A DNA stretch of 64,000 nt, taken from contig JAWWNJ010000019.1 of assembly GCA_037176885.1 (NCBI GenBank), positions 1,736,001-1,800,000 on the forward strand, given 5' to 3'. A program made the position numbers and the translations under genes. Position 1 is the first letter of the stretch. Every line of letters begins with the position of its first letter. Below the pieces are notes generated by a model. That model ran no database searches, was not told the origin of the DNA, and saw only the letters and a program-made list of their open reading frames with translations. The stretch comes from Favolaschia claudopus. Its lineage: Eukaryota > Basidiomycota > Agaricomycetes > Agaricales > Mycenaceae. Below, in pieces: positions 24,257 to 35,435 of the stretch.

Positions 24257-25238
24257 TTTGCGTCGGAGGCGGGTGGTGGAGAGGAACGGAGGAGGGACGC
24301 AGTGAGGGGATGAAGATTGAATGGACGATGCTTAGGATAAGTACGTATGTTACGGTTCGCGTTTTGCTTTACCCGATGCTTGTTTTTTGTCAAGATTATT
24401 TTTATTCAAATTTCGATTGACTACTTTATCTCCCAACGGGATCATACCTGGGACGCAGATCCAGAACCCCGACAGCGATAATTCATTCGGCTGCGGCAAA
24501 TTTCCTCGAGGCATCGAAACTGAACGGCCTTCGACGCTGCGCGTAGGAAGAATGAAGTCTAGCTCCGGGCAAGTCGCATCACCTCGCAGCTATTTCATCA
24601 ATGTTCACACTCAGCACGCTGCGGTTCTGTCGCTGGGTCGCACGGAAGTCAAGATTCAGGCATTCATTCGATCAAGACGAGGTTCCAACGAAAGTTTTCT
24701 TCTTTTTCGCGCGCTGTTGACGTACGATAACGCCTTTTTTATTGACCTGGTTTCGGATTCTGTACTGCGATTCGAGTCGCCGTGTTCTAGAAGTCGTAAA
24801 AATTGCTCACGAAATTCAACCTCAAGTACTATACCCGAATTTTTTGATCCTCGCAATGGCAGTCAAACTTCAAGCAACTGAGAACCTATCTCGTCTACCT
24901 CCCATCCCGCAGTGAGGTACTAGGGTTATTCAGCACTCACGCAGTCGCAGTCATCCAACGTTGGCTGAATATTTACCGATGTACCGAGGAATCCGCTTCA
25001 CTGTCCGCGCCCGATCTTACTTCCTTATTTGGGTGCGGTTTTCCGCAACTATGTCAATTAATTGACGCGACTTGCCCCCCGACGCGTGCGCACGGCCGTT
25101 TTTCTATGGATGCCTTTTAAGCCAGTGTGAGGATGGGGGGCTTCTTCATTCTGCTTTTTGCACTCGCATATTCACTCCTCCGCGGCTCCGCCTCCCACTT
25201 TAAATTTCACCTCCACGAACTTGAATTACTGTAGCCCG
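24257..25238. other. intergenic region
   Basis: No supported coding region or repeat. It separates two same-strand genes and should carry the promoter of the cupin gene at 25239. Confidence 0.45.
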
Positions 25239-25933
25239 ATGTCTTCCTCGACGAACAAGGACTACCTCACAGCCGACACCTGGGAGCTCTCCGAAGGCGT
25301 CACTATCATCATCATGCAGAACCCGCTCCGCACGCGCGTACACAAAAAGGCGGGCGCGCCGTTCAAAGTCCCCACCCACTGGCACGCAGCGCACGACGAG
25401 GAGCACGTCGTCATCAAGGGCCGGCTTATTGTCATGCAGGATGGTGTGAAGAGAGTGTTGACGCCGGAGGACGGGGTGTGCAAGACACCGAGGGGGATGG
25501 TGCATAGTTTGGAGGGATATACGGATGAGGAGTTTATTATTGAGGAGACGTCGACGAATGAGGAGTTGGTGGGTTTTATTTTACTTGCGAGGTTTGCTGG
25601 AAGACTCATATTGATGTTGTGGTTCCAGAGCGAACAGAAGACCTATTTCTTCCGCAATCTTGCGGCACCGGGGATAACAAAGTCTCCGCTTGGAATTATG
25701 CAGGTGCTCTACCATGGGGACGGATATCCCAAATTTCCTACGGGCCTGCGATGGCTTGAAAGTCCAGTGAGTCCCACAAGGACGTTCATTCGGGGCCGCA
25801 AAGACTGAACTCGATTTGTTTGCAGATGATGACATTTTTCGGCGGATATTTAGCGCCTGCGTTGGGGTATAAGATTCCCGATCCGAGACTGCAGCTGGAC
25901 CGGAAGAGTCGAGAGAAGAAGAAGAATTACTGA
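25239..25933 (+). CDS. cupin (RmlC-like) domain protein, copy 1
   Basis: Three exons: 25239-25568, 25629-25766, 25826-25933; the first ATG of the homologous block (MSSSTNKDYLT) is taken as start. Residues about 40-110 form a cupin barrel: THWHAAHDEEHVVIKGRLIV is the metal-binding motif 1 (two His, Glu, His) and TPRGMVHSLEG gives the motif-2 His. Then follow EQKTYFFRN, MQVLYHGDGYPKFPTGLRW and a C-terminal hydrophobic stretch. It is a clear paralog of the gene at 50111 with the same two intron positions. The first intron (60 nt) has no stop and keeps the frame, so its retention would add 20 residues. Reaction and substrate cannot be inferred. Confidence 0.8.
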
Positions 25934-26846
25934 GTGCATAGTTGCCAGGATTTGCTTGAATGACGCTTCACGAGTACTGTAGAAATCACTGTAATGCAAA
26001 ACCATCATCTCGCTCTTCGGTTGGGACTTGGGATTCGTGATTCTGAAAGACGAATCGGAAATAGACCAAGACACATCGCCTCCTCCTCGATCTGTGCAAA
26101 AATATATCGACAGCATAGTCAGGACTCGAATAATCGAATGCACCACAGTTGAAATCTCCCTCTATTCAATGAGACCTGGAAGTTCAATGCCTGGAAGCCA
26201 GTCTTCTCTGTCCCCGATCGGCCCGCCCGCCCTCGACAAATGCTGAGCAAACAACAGCCTCAGCCTCAGTGCCAGCCAAGATCATGCCAGGAACTGTGTA
26301 GCAGTGACGAACGCCGTCTTAGCCTGCGTCGATCGTGGTGGTACGAAACAAAGAAGGGATTCGCGAGATCACGGAGATACGGCTTTTAGATGGCCCGTCA
26401 GACGCATCATTCCCACGAGTGGCGCGGGCTGATGGCGAGAGCGGCCCGCCCCGGGGTTGTAATGAAGTGCTATTAAATATTGTAAAATGCTGCTTTTTGG
26501 CCATTTACAAAGGTGCCCTTCAGGATGAATCGGAACTTGCATGTTGGTTAATTGGGGTTGTCGGCTACTGCCGTTGCCTGCCACGCCACGGCATCACGGC
26601 CTTAATTCCAAAACCGGTAGTCCTTATCACTCCATCGAAAGTTGAGCTCACACAATTTTTTTTTTGAAAAGTCTCAAGGATTTCGGGAACAGCTGTAAGT
26701 ACTTAGCTGTCCAGACTGCAAACCGACCAGAGATCCAGGGACCAGAACTGAACTTTTTTTACACAAAATTTCGGGTGCCCAATACAAATGTCAACTCCAG
26801 CCCAATTATTATACAAAATCAAAGCCTCCTGATACAATGATCTAGC
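25934..26846. other. intergenic region between convergent genes
   Basis: No supported gene. It lies between the 3' ends of the cupin gene (plus) and the phosphatase gene (minus). Confidence 0.5.
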
Positions 26847-27763
26847 CTATGCCACCGCCGTCGCCGTCTGGGCTACAGCAACATCGACAGCGACGGACTG
26901 ATCAGGGTTCACTTTCGCATGGGTGACAATTGTAGTTGATCCAACCCAATCAGGTCCCAACGCCTTCGTCCTCGCCACCTTAAGAATCTCCGCCTCATTC
27001 CCGCCATGTCCCGCCAGCCTACCAACGCTATCCGACACCATCTTCCTCACCGAGCCGTGGTGAAGCAGCCCCGAGCCAGGTAACTTCGGCAAATGACTAC
27101 TCGCAAGCTTCGACATGACGGAGCCAGCGATACCGTCGATACCTGCAGCGTCTTCGTTTGAGTCATCTGTATCTTTGAGCCCGTAGCGAGCGGCCCAGCC
27201 CCGCAGTTGGTATCGGAACCCGGCGTTTGGGTGCGCGATGCTGCGGCGGGCTTTGGTGAATGCTATGGCTTCGGCGGCGGTGAGACCCTTTGCGGCGATG
27301 AGGTAGGCGCATACGACAGAGACGCTGCGACTGAGTCCCCCAAGACAGTGCACCTAAAAGCACGACGATTCTCTCAGCAGGCGAAGTACTAGTATAATAA
27401 ATAAATTGAACATACCAGAACCTTCGTCCCCTCCTCCGCCAACGCATCACAAATAAACCTCGTCGTCTTCTCAAAATGCTCAGAAATATCCGCGATGGGG
27501 AGGTCCATGATGCAGACGTGCAGATGCCCGATCTTGCTACTGACGATCGGGGGCACTTCGCAGACGCTGACGACGTGGGTGACGCCGAGGGCATTCAGGG
27601 CGTCCCAGTTCTGTGCGACGAACCAATCTGCTACGAAGACGCGGGGGGTGATTTCGCTGGTGACGAGGGTGCCCATGGATGCGTGGAGGGCTGTGAGTGG
27701 GTTTTGGTTTAGGTTTAGGAGGGAGGTGGCCATGGGGGAGAGGGGGCTGGAGAGCATGGCCAT
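26847..27763 (-). CDS. dual-specificity protein phosphatase
   Basis: Two exons on the minus strand: 27416-27763 and 26847-27353, joined in frame through a GTATGT...TTTTAG intron. Residues about 30-165 form a DSP domain: ITPRVFVADW, VTHVVSVCE, MDLPIADI (general acid Asp) and the signature VHCLGGLSRSVSVV, i.e. HCxxGxxRS with catalytic Cys and Arg, split by the intron just before the His. The C-terminal about 120 residues are not recognised. DSPs remove phosphate from Tyr and Ser/Thr, often on MAP kinases; the target is unknown. There are several Met codons near the start (residues 1, 3, 11), so the exact start is uncertain. Confidence 0.85.
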
Positions 27764-28507
27764 ATGGCAGTGTGAGTTGGGTGACTAAAGGCGAGCGGGA
27801 GAGTGAGGATGAGGAAGAGAGGGAGGGGAAAGTGCCGACGCGATAGATTGAACTTCAAGTCGTTGAGAATGCGACCCTCTATAAGTTGTGCAAAAAACAT
27901 TCCGAACGTCAGAAAACCAAGTCAGGGCGCATTTTAGCTGTCAAATATTTAATGTCGTGGAGTCGGGTCCGCGCGGTATTGTTTACCACCCGATACGTCG
28001 CGGCATGCTCAACCATTCAGAGGGTCTCGTTGGAACGATGGAATGAAGCGACCGATGATAGAGTAGAGTCGGCAGTGATGCGCGGGTGCCACCAGTCCAT
28101 GGCTGAAAGCTCGCGAAGTCACTGAGATTTACTAATTTGCGCAAGTAGAGTATAGACAAGATTGCCGAAGCATCGTCGAAGGGAGATACAGGCAAGAGAC
28201 GGTGAGAGGACATGGTGGTAGCGGAAGAAAGATGTTTTTCTCACGGTAACGGTCACGTGAGGCGTGACGGTCACATATTGAACACGTCGCGTCCTACGTG
28301 TTCTCTGCGAGAAAGGGAGAAAGACACGGTGAGAAGGGGTGCATCCTAAGACTAGGGTTAGGGGTACTATATAAGGCCGCGCAAATATTGTAACACCCCA
28401 CATCCCCTCAATGAGTTGAATTTCTGTCTCTCTTCTTTGAATTTCTTCTTTGTCTTTTGCAATTGATCGGTAAACAACGGAAGTCGAACATCATAACCTG
28501 CTCACTT
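27764..28507. other. intergenic/promoter region
   Basis: This is upstream of the phosphatase gene (minus). It contains a repeated ACGGTCAC motif around 28245-28275 including a CACGTG E-box, and a TATA-like box at 28368-28375 oriented to the plus strand. Confidence 0.4.
28368..28375 (+). promoter_or_regulatory. TATA-like box
   Basis: TATATAAG in otherwise mixed DNA, about 30 bp upstream of a pyrimidine-rich stretch. It suggests a plus-strand transcript starting near 28400; the only candidate downstream is a weak small frame at 28508. Confidence 0.35.
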
Positions 28508-28690
28508 ATGAATCAATTGTACGCCGTTGCGTGCAAACCCGGAGCAGGAACGATCTGGTCGTTCTTCGGAGTTGTATTGGTTATTTTGGTTATGGCTTCC
28601 TCATTCAAGTTCACCCGCATGCTCGTACGGGTCGGACCGCGCGTTTCATCCGTAATTTGTTCAAAAGTCACGACAGTCGAATTGGGCTGA
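28508..28690 (+). CDS. possible small membrane protein
   Basis: An ATG at 28508 opens a 60-residue frame with one hydrophobic segment (IWSFFGVVLVILVMASSF). It lies about 140 bp downstream of a TATA-like box and ends close to the 3' end of the convergent secreted-protein gene. No homology is recognised; it may be chance or part of a longer spliced gene. Confidence 0.2.
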   Translation: MNQLYAVACKPGAGTIWSFFGVVLVILVMASSFKFTRMLVRVGPRVSSVICSKVTTVELG

Positions 28691-28756
28691 CAATACAGAA
28701 ACAAAACAAAATCAAACTACATACACCTTCAATTGGCATCACTGGCAGATGAATAT

Positions 28757-29708
28757 TCAAAGAAGACGTCTTCTCGGTCTCGGTCCAGGGCGTCCGCCGA
28801 ACTACGCAAGAAAGATCAATTAAGTAAAAAAAAATCCAGCACAAACGGAAAGTAACTGTACTTACCCGGCTGGGCCTCTGAGTCTTCATCGCTGCCTTGG
28901 CCTAGTATCATACATAAATCGAAAGTAAGTCCAGGGCAAGAAAAAGAAGGATTTAAAAGGAAAAGGGGAGATCGTACGTACGCTTGCGATGATGGCGGCA
29001 ACGCTGGGCTGGAAAGCGGGAAAGTAAGGAAGAAATTGATTGAGCATCGTCGAAACATCAGAAACGAGGACGTTGATTATAAGTACCTTGGCATTCTTCA
29101 CTGCGGCGTCGGCCTTCGCCTTGGTTTGCGTGGTTTTGGTAGCCGCCGACGAGCTCGTGGCAGGTTCAGCGGTGACTTTGCCAGCCTCCGAGCCTTCCTT
29201 GTTATTGTTATCGCCCTCGGTATTGTTGGTGTTGGTGTTATTGCCATCGCAGCCGGCGAGAACCTGATTCTCGATGAGGTTGGCGGCAGTCAAGAAGGCC
29301 TACGTGGCGTTAAATCAAGTTAATGAGGAAAATGTAGGATAGAAAAGAGGGGTAGCGATGTACCTTGAGAGTTTCGAGCTCGGCATTTGCAGCGGCGTCA
29401 GCGCTAATGAGATAGGTGAGTTGGTATTGAATGATGGTGCATTGAGATGTTACACACCTCTTAGCAGATTTCTCGAGGAGGCTGAGCGAGGTGGTAAGCA
29501 GGGATCCAACGATTGCAGAGTCGGTGCACTGCGGAATCATATTCAGCCAACATTCACAGCAAATCTAAGCGAAACGTACTTGAGTCTCAGAAAGTTCGGC
29601 GCCTTCTGCGCGAGTTGCGAGCCCGCGACGGGCAGTGACGGGAGTGGCATTGATCGTGGCGCCGAAGAAGAGGGCAGCAGCGATGATTGCAAACGAAAAG
29701 CGTGCCAT
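28757..29708 (-). CDS. small secreted protein, Ala/Thr-rich, unknown function
   Basis: Minus-strand exons: 29580-29708, 29458-29528, 29364-29403, 29087-29299, 28982-29008, 28866-28901 and a last one ending at about 28757. Exon 1 encodes a signal peptide (MARFSFAIIAAALFFGATINA). The mature part starts with a helical block (CTDSAIVGSLLTTSLSLLEK, ELETLKAFLTAANLIENQV) with two Cys. A low-complexity Asn/Gly/Thr/Lys region follows (residues about 100-155) and an Arg-rich end. This layout resembles secreted helical surface-binding proteins of fungi, but I do not recognise a defined family. The first four joins are good; the last two exons and the stop are less certain. Confidence 0.55.
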
Positions 29709-30912
29709 TGTAATTTCCGGTGTGGTTGATCGAGCAAGGAAAATGTAGGAAGGACAGGGATGAACCTCTGGGGTTGAAGGCGAGAAAAACAAGAGGCAAA
29801 AAAAGCGGCGGAAAGAAAAGAAGGAAGGGGGAAGGAACTAGTCCAGAAGTTTGACGATGAATGTAAACCTCAGCCATCTTCGTTTTTATTTTATACTGGA
29901 GAGAAACTCACTCACCGTGTACCTCGTCACTGTGAGTTTTTCAACATGGAGCGAGAATCTGATTTTCAGCGCCGAAGATGAATCATCCCGATCAAGAATC
30001 TGCCTGCCGGCGCGATTGTCAACTCTGTCTTTGCGTCTCAACGCTTTGAGGCCAAGCCAAGCCAAGACGACGTTACTGAGGCTGGAAGTCGAAGTTTGAG
30101 AAGGAGGGACCTGCAAAAAGGTGTCGAAGGAAGGTGAACGGTTGAACGTTTTATTTTTCGTTGGATTTTTGAAACGAGGTTTGAATTTTCTTGAGTGGGT
30201 CTGGATCCTTTCTCCACCTGGACACAGAGAATCACAGAGAATCGCAAGTTAAAACCCATCAGAGAGAATCAACTCGCCAAGCAAGCGCCCATGGAAGCGT
30301 CACCAATGTGATTGTATACACCAATGCCGCCCTCGAAGGCTTCCAAATGCGCCCGCTGTACAGCGCTCGCTACACCCGATCTCATGCGAATACTCGACTC
30401 ATTTCAATACCGGGCGAGAGATATCCGATCTTTGTCGGGCGCTCTACTGGTGCAGTCAGCATCACGTTGAAAAAAGTTGAATGTGTGTAGGTACCGCTCG
30501 CGAAATTTGACAGACGCACTCTTTTCCGACCAAGGCATGTCAATCTGTTCTATATCAAAGCGTCCCAGTCTGTACCAGTAGGAACGGACTGAGTTAAATA
30601 GCGTCAGAGCATTCCGATTTCCTCCCTGGGGCGTTTCTTAGTACGGGACTGAGTCTGAGGCTGCGTTGGGCCGTCCCTTGCTTCCGCGATTGTCTTCAAC
30701 TCTAAGATACTTAGATCCTAGATGGGAAGGAGGCTGTGAGCACTAAAACAGTGCAATTGTACTTGGTGGTCTATATAGGCTGCAGAGTCGAACGTCGTCG
30801 TGGTGGAAGGAGGCAAGCCGGAATTGATCGTATCATAACATAAATACAAGTAAACACGCAAATTGCCCTTTCCCTTCACCACCTCGTGACCCCGCAACGG
30901 TTGCTCGTTGGA
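29709..30912. other. divergent intergenic region
   Basis: It lies between the start of the secreted-protein gene (minus) and the methyltransferase gene (plus), so it should hold two promoters. A CTATATAGG sequence occurs near 30770. No gene or repeat is supported. Confidence 0.45.
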
Positions 30913-32421
30913 ATGCTCCTCACTGAACCACCCAGTCTACAGCTCCCCTCAGTCCGAGATCTGAAGACTTTACCCCCCGAAATCCTCCTTGATTGCCTTG
31001 CATATTTGGAGGCCTTGTACTCGCCTGGTATCCGTGGATCCAGGATCACGCGTAGATACAACCCAAATTCATCTAGCACCGACTTGACATCCTCCGAGTC
31101 CTCCTCTCTCGACGCTAAAGCTCACTCTATCTCGGCGGATCCAACACCAATTTTCCCAGCATCAGTAGACGCCTTCGAGCGAAGATTCGCGATGCGATGG
31201 CTCACCAATCTTCTTCGCCACGTCGACGAAACTTTCCAGCCGTCTCAGTCTGATTCTAATTCAGATTCTGCTGATGATGATGTTAATGTGGATGTGGATG
31301 CAAAGATGGACTCGATAGTATCCCGCGCAGCCGCCCTCCTAGCCAACCGCGGCGGCCCCTCCAGCCTCGGCACCATCACACGCACTTTGGCATTCCCCTC
31401 CCCCTCCCCCTCCCAGCGCCGCGGCGACCCCATCACCACCATCACCCTGCGCGACATCCCGCTCGAAAACGGCGACATCGCCAGCGTGGGCGCGCAGACA
31501 TGGGGCGGGGCGTGCGTGCTCGCTGAGATCATCGCCTCCGAGTCCCAGCCTCGTTTCTTCGCGACGTCGTCATCCTCACGCAAGCTCAGAGTCCTCGAGC
31601 TCGGCGCAGGCACCGGCCTCGTCAGCCTCGTCTTCGCCAAGGTCGCGCAATCGATGGGGGTGGACACCACTGTGATCAGCACGGACTTCTACCCGAGCGT
31701 CCTGCGCAACCTCGCGTTGAACATCGCCGCTGCGTTCCCCATTGCCTCTTCCTCCTCCTCCTCCTCCTCCTACTCTCCTCCCATGATCTCAGCGCACTTC
31801 CTCGACTGGCAATCCTGCTCGGCAACGTCGAATACATCAAAATCGTCTTTGAGCTCGAACGACCCCCCGCTAGACCACCCCTTCGACATCATCCTCGGCG
31901 CCGACATCGTATACGAGCCGGAGCACGCGTCCTGGGTGCACGCGTGCGTGGCAAGGTTTCTGCGGCGCGACAACAACAAGCAGGATTCAGAGCGGGAGGA
32001 GAAGCAGCAGCAGGAGGAGCAGGATTTAGAGCAGGAGAAGGAGGAGAAGGAGCAGGCTGAGGCGATGTTCCATCTGGTCATCCCGCGCCGGCGGACGCAT
32101 GCGTTTGAGAGCGATGCGGTTGAGAGGGTGTTCGGTGGGCGTCTTTCGGATTCAGACACTCCCCCTCCTCCTTTTCCTCCTCCCCCTCCTCCTCCCCCTC
32201 CTCCTCCTCCTCCTTCTCCTTCTCCTCGGGAAGGGGATTCAAGTTTAGATAATCCTCCTTCTCAGGATCGGGAAGGGGATGCGGAGTTGGCGATATTATC
32301 GACCGAGATCATCGTGTGCGATGCATATGTTGATGAGAATGAGACGAATGGGTATGGGGTTGGTGTTGGTGTTGGTGGTGAGGAGGTGGAGTATGTGTAT
32401 TATCGGATTGGGTGGAGGTGA
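30913..32421 (+). CDS. Methyltransf_16-type SAM-dependent methyltransferase
   Basis: A single exon; the upstream in-frame codon at 30886 is GTG, so the ATG at 30913 (MLLTEPPSLQLPSV) is taken as start, giving 502 residues. Residues about 190-260 hold QTWGGACVLAEII, then SAM motif I VLELGAGTGLVSLVFA and post-I VISTDFYPS. HFLDW and FDIILGADIVYEPEHASW follow, as in the family of protein-lysine methyltransferases (PF10294). It has inserted low-complexity tracts: Ser run, Gln/Glu run (about residues 360-385) and a long proline run near residue 420-435. The C-terminus EYVYYRIGWR is typical of the family. The likely action is methylation of a cytosolic or nuclear protein lysine; the substrate is unknown. 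Confidence 0.8.
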   Translation: MLLTEPPSLQLPSVRDLKTLPPEILLDCLAYLEALYSPGIRGSRITRRYNPNSSSTDLTSSESSSLDAKAHSISADPTPIFPASVDAFERRFAMRWLTNLLRHVDETFQPSQSDSNSDSADDDVNVDVDAKMDSIVSRAAALLANRGGPSSLGTITRTLAFPSPSPSQRRGDPITTITLRDIPLENGDIASVGAQTWGGACVLAEIIASESQPRFFATSSSSRKLRVLELGAGTGLVSLVFAKVAQSMGVDTTVISTDFYPSVLRNLALNIAAAFPIASSSSSSSSYSPPMISAHFLDWQSCSATSNTSKSSLSSNDPPLDHPFDIILGADIVYEPEHASWVHACVARFLRRDNNKQDSEREEKQQQEEQDLEQEKEEKEQAEAMFHLVIPRRRTHAFESDAVERVFGGRLSDSDTPPPPFPPPPPPPPPPPPPSPSPREGDSSLDNPPSQDREGDAELAILSTEIIVCDAYVDENETNGYGVGVGVGGEEVEYVYYRIGWR

Positions 32422-33123
32422 GCGAGCGATTGGTTTAATTGCGTTGAGGGAGGATGTTGGTTGAAGATGGATAGATGAAGGTAGTCTAAGTTCTGGGATA
32501 GATATATCACGGCAAGCTGTTCTAACACGTGTAGTTTTAAGCAGACGGCTTTGAAGTACAATGTCATCCTGCCCATGAACCCGTGCGAACACTGGCATTG
32601 CGTCGATTCGCAGAATATGTCAAGCATATCAGTCGATTCATCTGGTTCGGAATCAACTTACATAAACCGTTAGGTTTCATGGTTTAGGCTTGATCTTTTC
32701 CTTCACGAATACTTTATAAGTTATGATGCATGCGTTCGTCGCTTTCGCTGACACCCTCAGAGTCAGGCTGAATCACCGCATCCATGAATAACAGTGATAT
32801 TCACTGCGTAGCGCCGGGCCGAGCATTGCGATTTGCGAAAATTACCCAAAAACGCAATAAATTAAAGATGAACGAATTTTGAAAAAGCTTCTCACCATGA
32901 CTTCTCTTTCTGTATCACGCTAGCTGGCTGGTTCGAGGAAAAATTAAAATCTGCACCGAGATTCGCTTGGGTTTCTTCGCTGGTTTTTCTCTGGCGATCA
33001 CACGCGATCGCAGGCTCAATGTTCAGGTGACCGCGAACGGGACGGCCCGCCTTCCGGCGACCATGGATGTGCCGCTGTCAGTGTCGAGGCAACAAACAAA
33101 CTCTGTCTTTGACCACGACCACC
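32422..33123. other. intergenic region
   Basis: No gene is supported. The part near 33000-33120 is GC-rich and lies directly upstream of the rhamnonate dehydratase start. Confidence 0.5.
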
Positions 33124-34742
33124 ATGAAGACCTTCCCCACGATCAAGGCCGTCCGCACCTACATAACCCAGGGCGTCGGCTCCGGCGGCGACTACCACAA
33201 CGTCCTGCGGGGCCACTGGCTCATCGACAATTCCATCAGGTGCGTTGCGCAGAGATCTCTCCCCTCAAAATGTCCATGTGCCGAAACTGAGATCGCTCAT
33301 CCCCATCGATTAGCGTGCCGATGTCGAAATACGAGGCGTACCGCGCCTCGCGCACGTCCTGGGGGCTCAACGTCCTCGGCTCCTTCTGCGTCGAGATCGA
33401 GGCGTCCGACGGGACGACGGGCTTCGCAACGGGATTCGGCGGCCCGCCCGCATGCTGGATCGTCGAAAACCATCTCGAGCGCTTCCTCATCGGCGCGGAC
33501 CCGCGGAACCTCAACCGCCTGGCGGACCAGATGTTCCGGTCGACGATGTTCTACGGACGCAAGGGGCTCCCGGTCGCGACGATCAGCGTGGTGGATTTGG
33601 CGCTTTGGGATCTGATAGGTAAGATTAGGGGCGAGCCGGTGTATAAGATGATTGGAGGCGCGATTAAGGATGAGCTCGAGTTCTACTGTACTGGTCCGGA
33701 ACCAACTGCTACCAAGGAGGCGGGCTTCTGGGGCGCGAAAGTTCCTCTTCCGTATGGACCTGACGAAGGGGCCGAGGGTATGCGCAAGAACATCGCGTTC
33801 CTCACGAAACACAGGGAGAGCGTCGGTCCCGACTATCCTATCATGGTCGACTGCTGGATGAGTCTGACTGTGCAATACGCCATCGAACTTGCTACTGCGT
33901 GTCTTCCGCTGAACATCAACTGGTGGGAGGAGGTGTTGCATCCTGATGATATCTCTGGGTATGCAATTATAAAGCAAGCGCTTCCGCAACTCAAATTTAC
34001 GACGGGCGAGGTACGTCGAGCGCTTTCTTCTTCTCTATCTCGGCCGTTTTGTCGACTGATGATGGGGCTTGACAGCACGAATATACCAAGTATGGCTTCC
34101 GCGAGCTGATTGCTCCGCGCACCATTAGCATCTTGCAGCCCGACGTCATGTGGGCCGGAGGTGCGTCTCCCTCACTCTCACAATCGTATATTCTTAATTA
34201 ATTTTTCATCCGTCTTATGTTTATTAAGGTCTCACCGAAGTCCTGAAAATCGCCGCCCAAGCAGCAGCGTACGACATCCCCGTCGTCCCACACGCCAGCG
34301 GCGCATATAGCTACCATTTCGTCGTCAGCCAAGCCAACTGCCCGTTCCAGGTTCGTCTTCGTAATAATATCACAATTCGAATTTTGAACTAAATTAAACC
34401 TGCCCAAGGAATACCTCTGCAACGCTCCAGACGGCAAATTCGGTCCTGGAAATCGCGGTGCCCTCCCTCCCGTGTTCGGAACCCTCTTTGAATCCGAGCC
34501 GACGCCTGTAGGCGGGAAGTTGCAGGTACGTATTTCTAAATTCTTTTTCGGATGAATTCTATCTAGCAAATCTCATTCGTTTCGTCGCGTTTGAAATTCA
34601 GGTTTCGCAATTGGACAGCCCTGAGGGAGGATTTGGGCTGGTTGTCTCGCAGCGCGCGAGGCAGAGTGTTCTCATTCCGGGAAATACGCTTGTGAATCCT
34701 AAGGTGGAAAGGCCTTTGGCGAAGGCGGAGGAGGAGAAGTAG
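33124..34742 (+). CDS. L-rhamnonate dehydratase-like enzyme (enolase superfamily)
   Basis: Six exons: 33124-33239, 33314-34010, 34076-34160, 34229-34351, 34409-34525, 34602-34742. The protein (about 425 residues) matches the mandelate racemase/muconate lactonizing group. GRKGLPVATISVVDLALWD ends the capping domain; metal ligands sit in VDCWMS (Asp), WWEE (Glu) and TTGEHEYTKYG (Glu); VVPHASGAYS supplies the catalytic His. The NWWEEVLHPDD and HEYTKYGFREL motifs are specific for the L-rhamnonate dehydratase branch (EC 4.2.1.90). That enzyme removes water from L-rhamnonate to give 2-keto-3-deoxy-L-rhamnonate in the non-phosphorylative L-rhamnose pathway. No other pathway gene is next to it. All exons join in frame. 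Confidence 0.88.
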
Positions 34743-35043
34743 ACACTTCAAAACAGTGGTGTATACGAGTATGAAATCGTTTTGCTGACTTGAGAACTTT
34801 GATTTTCCAAACGTAATCCGCAAAGGATGCGTTGAACATAATGATAATGCCGAATGTTCACCGTCGTGCAGGTTTTCTTGCTGTTTATCGTTGTTTGCTA
34901 CATATTGATGAACCGTGAGACACCACAGGTTTCAAAGATTCTTGTTGTATTCCGGCTCCAAAGTCTCAGTCTCGATTATCTGCCTTCGTCATGGGTGCTC
35001 CGCATGACCAGTGTTCCACTGCTCCGTCATGTCTTGGTCGTTG

Positions 35044-35050
35044 TATATAA
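35044..35050 (+). promoter_or_regulatory. TATA box
   Basis: TATATAA about 86 bp upstream of the small gene starting at 35136, a normal distance for a fungal core promoter. It supports that small frame as a real transcript. Confidence 0.5.
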
Positions 35051-35135
35051 ACGCTCCCGGGCTCAGCATAAAGCTAATTCCGACAACAACCCTCTCACCA
35101 CAGTCTCAAGCATTTATTCAACCTTCATACTTGCC

Positions 35136-35435
35136 ATGTCATCCGCCCCCTCCCACTCCCACTCAAAAGCCGTAATGGCTCGGGCTGACTCCACATCCAG
35201 CCTTCGTCGGCGCGCTACCTCTTCAACTTCTGACTCGACCTCCAATCGCGCCGTGAGGGATGACACACCTGAGCTGGAACCGTCGCTGCCGGAAGCTGTG
35301 AAGCCCTCACCCTCAAGCCCCGCCTTGCTGTATTATCAGCTGGCTCCAAAGATTGCGGCGGAGTACAAAAAGCTGTTGCAGCGGCGCACCACAGCACCTG
35401 TTTGCCCGCCGATGGAGCGCGATGCGCGGTGTTAA
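35136..35435 (+). CDS. small disordered protein, unknown
   Basis: An ATG at 35136 gives 99 residues. The same frame is open upstream to 34854, but a TATA box at 35044 lies inside that part, so the shorter form is preferred. The first 60 residues are Ser/Arg/Thr/Asp-rich; the end has an ordered-looking segment SSPALLYYQLAPKIAAEYKK followed by RRTTAPVCPP. No family is recognised. It is rapidly followed by non-coding DNA. Confidence 0.5.
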   Translation: MSSAPSHSHSKAVMARADSTSSLRRRATSSTSDSTSNRAVRDDTPELEPSLPEAVKPSPSSPALLYYQLAPKIAAEYKKLLQRRTTAPVCPPMERDARC

